Assembly: GCA_027576995.1 (NCBI GenBank)
Contig: JANBQC010000204.1
Span: forward strand, 8,080 to 42,778
Reading direction: 5' to 3'
Length of the DNA: 34,699 bases
From: Dimargaris cristalligena
Taxonomy: Eukaryota > Kickxellomycota > Dimargaritomycetes > Dimargaritales > Dimargaritaceae
Part shown: piece by piece, positions 29,847-34,699 of the stretch
How the letters are laid out: the number at the start of each line of letters is the position of its first letter
Position numbering within the stretch: position 1 is the stretch's first letter
Notes under the pieces: generated by a model
The model's database searches: none
Seen by the model: only the letters and a program-made list of their open reading frames with translations
Told to the model about the DNA's origin: nothing
Made by a program: the position numbers and the translations under genes

Positions 29847-31247
29847 CTACATCACCAGAATGAATAGTGTGACAAAAATGATAATAACGGCGAATATTTT
29901 TAGCATGAGCCACCGATTGGACGACACATAGGAGTAATATTTAAGGAGCTCTTGTTGGGCGCCCACCACATTCATCTCGATATCTTCCACATTGGCATCA
30001 ATCCTATTACAAAATTGAATTCCGTCGGGGAGGTGAGTATAGCAAAAGTAGGGCTCAATTATATACAGTTCAGGTTAATATGCCGATATTTAGTGCCAGT
30101 TCCCTGGGTTTAGTCCAACCGAACCTCGGACGGCTATGGTTGGGTTAATTAAGAGTATGCAGCCATGGGAAAGGAGCGCGTGTTATGATAGAACTAAGGG
30201 TCTTACCGTTGGACAACGTCGCGCTGTTCGGCCACCATATGGGCCAGCTGTTGGAAAATACCGCCGAGCTCAGCAATGGTAGACTCGATGGACTGGATTG
30301 CGGTTGACCGGGAATCTACGTACTGGTCATTTTGTTCCATGAGAAGCAGCTCTTGCGACCCGTGGTGGGGATCGGAGCTGTCGGGGACGGACAGGGAGAC
30401 AAAATCTTCCGAGTCGTCCACGGCTTGGTAGGGCTGGCGACGTTGGGTAAGGTAAAGTGGGGAGTTGTCAGTAGGGGAAGCAGCGGCACCTGATTTGCTG
30501 GCTGGGTCCATAAACTGTTCGCGCCGGCTATTAGACGCTTTGATATTCTATGGACAATAGAGTGATGTGAATGGTTTTGCATATAAATAAACGGTAAGTG
30601 TATTCGTAAGTAGTCCGATTAAAGTGCCAGGCGTGCAATATGTAGCGGCGAATGTATATCTGCCAAAAACTATCCGATTCATGGATCTATGCGAAGACCA
30701 ATACCGGCGGTTGACGTGGACATACCTCGCTGCGCACTTCCAGAATATTTTTGAAGCTCATGGAAGTGTTGGCCAACTTGGACTGTAGGAAAACCACCAC
30801 ATTGGTATTGTGTTCTTTCGCCTGAGTCGAGGCGGGTTGCCGATTGCGTTGGTCGTTGGAGAACCGCTGGAGGGCGGCAATCTTCTGGTTGATGAGGGCA
30901 ATGTCCTGTTTCACCGCCTGGGTCAATGTGGCAATCTCCTCGGGTTTGTCGTCAAACAGGGTACGCCGCTTAGCCAAAACGCCCAGGCGTTCTAATCGGC
31001 GGGTGGTGGCCTGGATGTCACGACCGATGTTCGAGGCAAGCCGAGTGAACTCGGAGCGGGGCTGGTAGGGGGCAGGTGCCGGGGTGCTGCTACTCACCGT
31101 TGGGTCGGAGGTGGAGATGGAGGGTGTGGGGCTGACCGCTCGGGAACGCCGACGAACCAGGTCGATGGCCGCCCGAAATTCCTTAGTGCGGTCTTTGATG
31201 GAGGTAGGGACGGGGGCGGCCGTGGAACCCCGGTAATATGTACTCAT
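29847..31247 (-). CDS. SED5: Syntaxin-5/Sed5, Golgi Qa-SNARE
   Basis: Exons 30726-31247, 30207-30547 and 29847-30003 (introns of 178 and 203 nt, GTATGT/GTAAGA donors, CATAG/AATAG acceptors) give 339 aa. The frame is open upstream of the ATG at 31247, but the protein from there (MSTYYRGS..., then IKDRTKEF) fits the family start. Order: N-terminal peptide and DRTKEF; Habc domain with PRSEFTRLASNIGRDI, LAKRRTLFDDKP and NTNVVVFLQSKLA; linker with NSRREQF; SNARE motif (about 254-310) with STIAELGGIFQQLAHMV and the zero-layer Gln at 282; C-terminal anchor NRWLMLKIFAVIIIFVTL. Known: Sed5 is the target SNARE for ER-to-Golgi and intra-Golgi fusion. The cytosolic linker is slightly longer and Ser/Pro-rich. 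All key residues are present. Confidence 0.95.
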
Positions 31248-31998
31248 GGCGTGGGTGACTATAGAGAGGACAGAAAATAAAGAGTTCAAGGAGGGTAAAG
31301 ATATACAATGGAATAGATTGTAGGCAGCTGCGAATGGGGGGAGTGAAAAGAGGAATGAAAGAGAGAAGGAGCCTTGGCTAGGTCGAATGAAATGTGACGA
31401 ATGTCTCTATAGGGTTTCCCCATGCACCCAAAGAATCCAGGCAGATGAGCCGTTGAAAAGTGGCGGAAACCAGGGGCACGGGCAAGAGGGACAGCAGCTT
31501 GGCGCAGGCCAATCACAGCCAGCGAGGTGGCTCCAACAGTAAGGGTGGGCACGCGGGCGGCTTAAGAGACCAACATTACTCAAAGCTGGCCAGTGTGAAA
31601 AACATGCCAGTCTGAGAAGGCCCAGAGAGCTCGTCAACTGAACAAAGGGCGGAAAATATGGGTCACCCCCACAGGCCATTATTGCTCATACCCAAAGGGC
31701 CGACTCTGCTGACCAATGTGACACTATACACCCCGTGTACACTGGTAAAACAATAACATGGCTCTACAGGGGTATTATATAGTTAGTTGGGTGGATGCCC
31801 ACGAGCCTTACTCTCGTTCAGAATATTTCCATAACCATGGTCGATTGACCCGCCAAACCTCGGGTATAATTCCCCGTATCAAGATTGAGTAGGCGTTGCT
31901 TTCGTATAGAAATCCCGAACTTTAATTTACATCACAACCATACGACGTGTAATATTAGACCTTATTGCCGGATCTTAAACAAACACCGAGGCAGCGGC
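31248..31998. other. Spacer between PPR gene 3' end and SED5 promoter
   Basis: Contains SED5 upstream DNA and the 3' end of the PPR gene; both are on the minus strand. A TATATAG-like string occurs near 31776. Open frames over 31286-31679 (minus) lack domain content and are not called. Confidence 0.5.
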
Positions 31999-34699
31999 CT
32001 ATTCCGATTTCGGATGTGGCTTCCTGTGGTTAGTCCGCATGGACTCGTTCCAAATGGGCAATACATGGGGGTAGTATTTTGTGAGATGTGCGGTGATGCC
32101 ATCGATCAATTCGAAATTACGCCGTACGCTTTCCAATGACAGGAGAAGGTCAAACGTTTCCCGGGTGGGGGCAATCCCAACGGCCTGCGGGCCCGCTAGT
32201 CCACTTTCGCCCATGGCCACGAGGGTTGGCAAAATCAAGTCAGTTTGTCTGAACCTGGCGCGACACGTCAGCAATTGGTGGTAATTAAGTAAACTAAACA
32301 CCAGGCCCGATTCACGGGCCCAGGCAACAACTTCGTCCACCCGATCCCGCTGACCCAGTCGTTGGGCCGCTTTAAGTAAAATGGTGACACTCTTGTGGTT
32401 TAAAGACCCCCTTGACGCTTTCATATCCTTCCACACTTCCAAACAGGCCCGGGCCCAGGGTTTACCAAACCCCGACAGGGCATTCAAAAACGACGTGTAG
32501 GTGTTGATGGCGGTCTCATCGGCCGGGTTGGCCGTCGATGGGGTAGTTTCGGAGGACGGGGTAGGGGTACCATCCAGTGACCGGGCATTTGGTGACGCCG
32601 TTCCTGATTGGAGAACTTTCCAGCATTTATAGCCCGATTTAAGTATCTCCGGGGCACGGTGCAGGTAGCAGGTCTGCGCAAAGCGGATCCAAACCGATCC
32701 CCTATAATCGGGGAAATCGACATGGCACTGGCGCACTAGTGTCACTGCCTGAATACTTTCCTTGAGTTGAATATAGACGGGTATCATCGTATAGTAGGTA
32801 GCGTGATTGGGACGGTATAGCGCCGAGGGATCCTTGTGACAGACGCTGACCCAGTATTCAAATTCATCGGCGGCCTGGCGTAACCGACCCAGCGTAACTA
32901 GACCCTTGAGAATAGCATTTTGAGTGGACGCGTCCTCCCGGATCTTAGCGAAGCGCATCCGGCGGCGAACCCCGGATACCGCCAGGCTATCCCCGCGACC
33001 GGCGAAGCTTTCGATGAGACGATTAAACACGTTCACGGTGGGAGCCAAGCCCTGTTGATCCATCGTGTCCAGGACCTTTAGAGCCTCGTCCGCCTGCCCC
33101 GTTTGGCAAAGACCGGTGATGATCGCCAGGTAATTGATCGCGGTGGGGTTAATCCCGCGACTGGGCATGAGGCGAAGCATCTTGAGAGCCGCGTCCAGGT
33201 GTCCGTTTTCGCACCAATAGCTCATCCATTGGCTGCAGATGTGGGGATTCCAGCCCACCGAACTCGCAAGCCAGTCTTGCTGAAGAATTTGGAGGCGTGC
33301 TGAATCCCGGCGTTTCATAAGCAGCGAAAACAAGATGGAATAGGTGTAGTGGTCGGGAACAGGTACGCGATCCCCGGGGCTGGCTGTGGCCGTCGAATGG
33401 GTACTCCGCCTAGAAGTGGCCAAAGGCGAGGACCGCATGCGGAAATAGAGTCGCCAGAGGGCATCAATGTGACCAGTATGGCCCAGGGCCCATATAATCA
33501 TATTATAAGTCTGAACATCCTTAAGGATGGGGGACTGGAGAATTTCCAGGGATAGCTCTCGGGCACGGTCCCGGTGGCCCAATCTGGTATGGGCAATCAA
33601 CAAGGGCCCATAAATATAAGCATTGGGGGCTAAGCCGACGGCCTTCATTTCGTCTAGGTACCGGTCAGCCTGCGGTAAAGTCCGGGGATCCTTCGTTGAA
33701 ATATGCACCAGGATGCCGTAGTGAAATACCCGGGGTATGAGGTTCCACTGTTTAATGGTGGTCATGAGGGGGTAGATACGTTGGTATTGGCCCGTTCGCG
33801 CATAGTAGCTGAAGAAATAGTCAAACGAGGCCGCGGCGGGGACAATGCCTCGCTGGGCCAGGCGTTCAATACATTCCCAGGCCTGATCCGGGCGCTCTGC
33901 CGCCATGAGGGCACACACAATCAACTCTAGATCGTCTAAGGTGAGCAATGGCTCAGCTGATGGCCGGGTTTCAGGTGGATGCACCGCCGATGTTTCCGAA
34001 TTCAACGTGCCACTACTAGCCTCGGGGACGGTCGAAACGGGGTTGGGGTTGTCGGTGCGATGCCCACCACTGATGGAAGCGGTGTTCGTATGGGTACGCT
34101 GCTCCAGACCCAGAGAAACATCGAGGGCACTCACCCAGTCCCGACATAACTGCTCGATCCGCTCTCGCCACTGGGCATTAAACCCGTAATGGCCCAACGT
34201 TGGTGGTCGGGTGAAATACTCGCCCGACTCGATTCGCCGAAGCTGCATGTTTCGGTCAATCGCTTCGGGATGGAGCTGGTCCGGTGTTCCCGGCTCGGTG
34301 GTCTGGGTCTGAACCCCGATAATATCCCTGGGTTTCTGCACCCCGGCCTTCAGGATCAGAGTCAGTAATTGATTATAAGTGCTTCGCGTTATCATTCGGT
34401 TCTGCCCACTTTCCTTGAGCCTCTGGTAGCGGCTCCAAAGGGCTTCAGCATCGGAAAACACCAGCGTGGCCAGGCGGAATTGGTCGCTAGTGATGGCCCT
34501 GTTACCCCCGGTGAACCTCAATTGCGCTGGTATTGGTTGGGGGTCGGGGTTAGATCCGGGCTCGGGCTTATAAAAACTATCCGGTTCAAATAAGCAAAGT
34601 TCGGAAGAGTTACCCTGGCCCACTTTCGGATAATGCTGGGTAGAAGGCCTTGTGTGTTTGCTGTCCGACAATGGTGGCGCAGTAATAGTTGCGGATAGC
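31999..34699 (-). CDS. Pentatricopeptide repeat (PPR) protein, 5' end outside window
   Basis: At least 890 residues are visible. The frame starts at TTG 34671 if read from the nearest start-like codon, but it stays open to the window edge (encoding ...SATITAPPLSD), so the true N-terminus is missing and the entry is partial. The middle shows about ten degenerate 35-residue helical hairpins, e.g. TYNMIIWALGHTGHIDALWR, NYLAIITGLCQTGQADEALK and VFNRLIESFAGRGDSLAV, each followed by an MxxxGhxPxxxxY-type end. Known: PPR proteins bind single-stranded RNA, usually in mitochondria, for processing, stability or translation. A presequence would lie in the unseen part. The flanks of the array (about residues 1-230 and after 620) are Ser/Thr/Pro-rich and poorly conserved looking. 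Which fungal PPR family (e.g. Ppr/Dmr1/Pet309) it belongs to cannot be said. Confidence 0.88.
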   Translation of the reverse strand, partial: LSATITAPPLSDSKHTRPSTQHYPKVGQGNSSELCLFEPDSFYKPEPGSNPDPQPIPAQLRFTGGNRAITSDQFRLATLVFSDAEALWSRYQRLKESGQNRMITRSTYNQLLTLILKAGVQKPRDIIGVQTQTTEPGTPDQLHPEAIDRNMQLRRIESGEYFTRPPTLGHYGFNAQWRERIEQLCRDWVSALDVSLGLEQRTHTNTASISGGHRTDNPNPVSTVPEASSGTLNSETSAVHPPETRPSAEPLLTLDDLELIVCALMAAERPDQAWECIERLAQRGIVPAAASFDYFFSYYARTGQYQRIYPLMTTIKQWNLIPRVFHYGILVHISTKDPRTLPQADRYLDEMKAVGLAPNAYIYGPLLIAHTRLGHRDRARELSLEILQSPILKDVQTYNMIIWALGHTGHIDALWRLYFRMRSSPLATSRRSTHSTATASPGDRVPVPDHYTYSILFSLLMKRRDSARLQILQQDWLASSVGWNPHICSQWMSYWCENGHLDAALKMLRLMPSRGINPTAINYLAIITGLCQTGQADEALKVLDTMDQQGLAPTVNVFNRLIESFAGRGDSLAVSGVRRRMRFAKIREDASTQNAILKGLVTLGRLRQAADEFEYWVSVCHKDPSALYRPNHATYYTMIPVYIQLKESIQAVTLVRQCHVDFPDYRGSVWIRFAQTCYLHRAPEILKSGYKCWKVLQSGTASPNARSLDGTPTPSSETTPSTANPADETAINTYTSFLNALSGFGKPWARACLEVWKDMKASRGSLNHKSVTILLKAAQRLGQRDRVDEVVAWARESGLVFSLLNYHQLLTCRARFRQTDLILPTLVAMGESGLAGPQAVGIAPTRETFDLLLSLESVRRNFELIDGITAHLTKYYPHVLPIWNESMRTNHRKPHPKSE

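Noticed and set aside
1..34699. CRISPR arrays, insertion sequences, rRNA or telomeric repeats
   Set aside because: None seen: no regular spacer-repeat structure, no transposase or reverse-transcriptase motif, no rRNA signature and no TTAGGG-type tract.

Overview
The window looks like nuclear DNA of a fungus, probably an early-diverging one. Proteins are clearly eukaryotic (Snu23 spliceosome protein, Sed5 syntaxin, RIC1, GCP4, long-form RNase Z, a PPR protein). Genes carry few introns of about 150-270 nt with GTRNGT donors and CTRAY/TTAAC-like branch sites. The large genes are GC-rich and the spacers AT-rich. Presence of GCP4 argues against Saccharomyces-type yeasts. A zoopagomycete/Kickxellomycotina-type fungus is my guess from overall look only; no marker here proves it.

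Layout. 34-1611 (+): PA/TM/RING-H2 membrane ubiquitin ligase with one intron. 2153-3334 (-): single-exon seven-TM receptor. 3335-5671: gene-poor. 5672-6199 (-): two-exon 86-aa protein of unknown function. 6387-8615 (-): gamma-tubulin complex component 4. 8616-10797: gene-poor. 10798-11082 (+): small secreted cationic protein. 11870-15451 (-): RIC1, GEF subunit for the Golgi Rab Ypt6/Rab6. 16953-20505 and 26220-29541: two arms of a large diverged inverted duplication, each carrying a copy of a gene for a signal-peptide plus F-box protein; the minus-strand copy keeps a 221-codon N-terminal ORF, the plus-strand copy is clearly broken. Between the arms: SNU23 (five exons, with an apparent 1-nt frameshift) and RNase Z. 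29847-31247 (-): SED5, three exons. 31999 to the window edge (-): a PPR protein whose N-terminus lies outside the window.

Functional themes are ordinary housekeeping: Golgi traffic (RIC1 and Sed5), tRNA 3' processing and organelle RNA metabolism (RNase Z, PPR), splicing (Snu23), microtubule nucleation (GCP4). The genes do not form a pathway cluster. The unusual part is the inverted duplication. It holds a lineage-specific-looking gene that joins a secretion signal to an F-box, two strongly conserved TATA promoters, and a 255-bp island that is about 99% identical between arms that elsewhere differ by many substitutions and indels.
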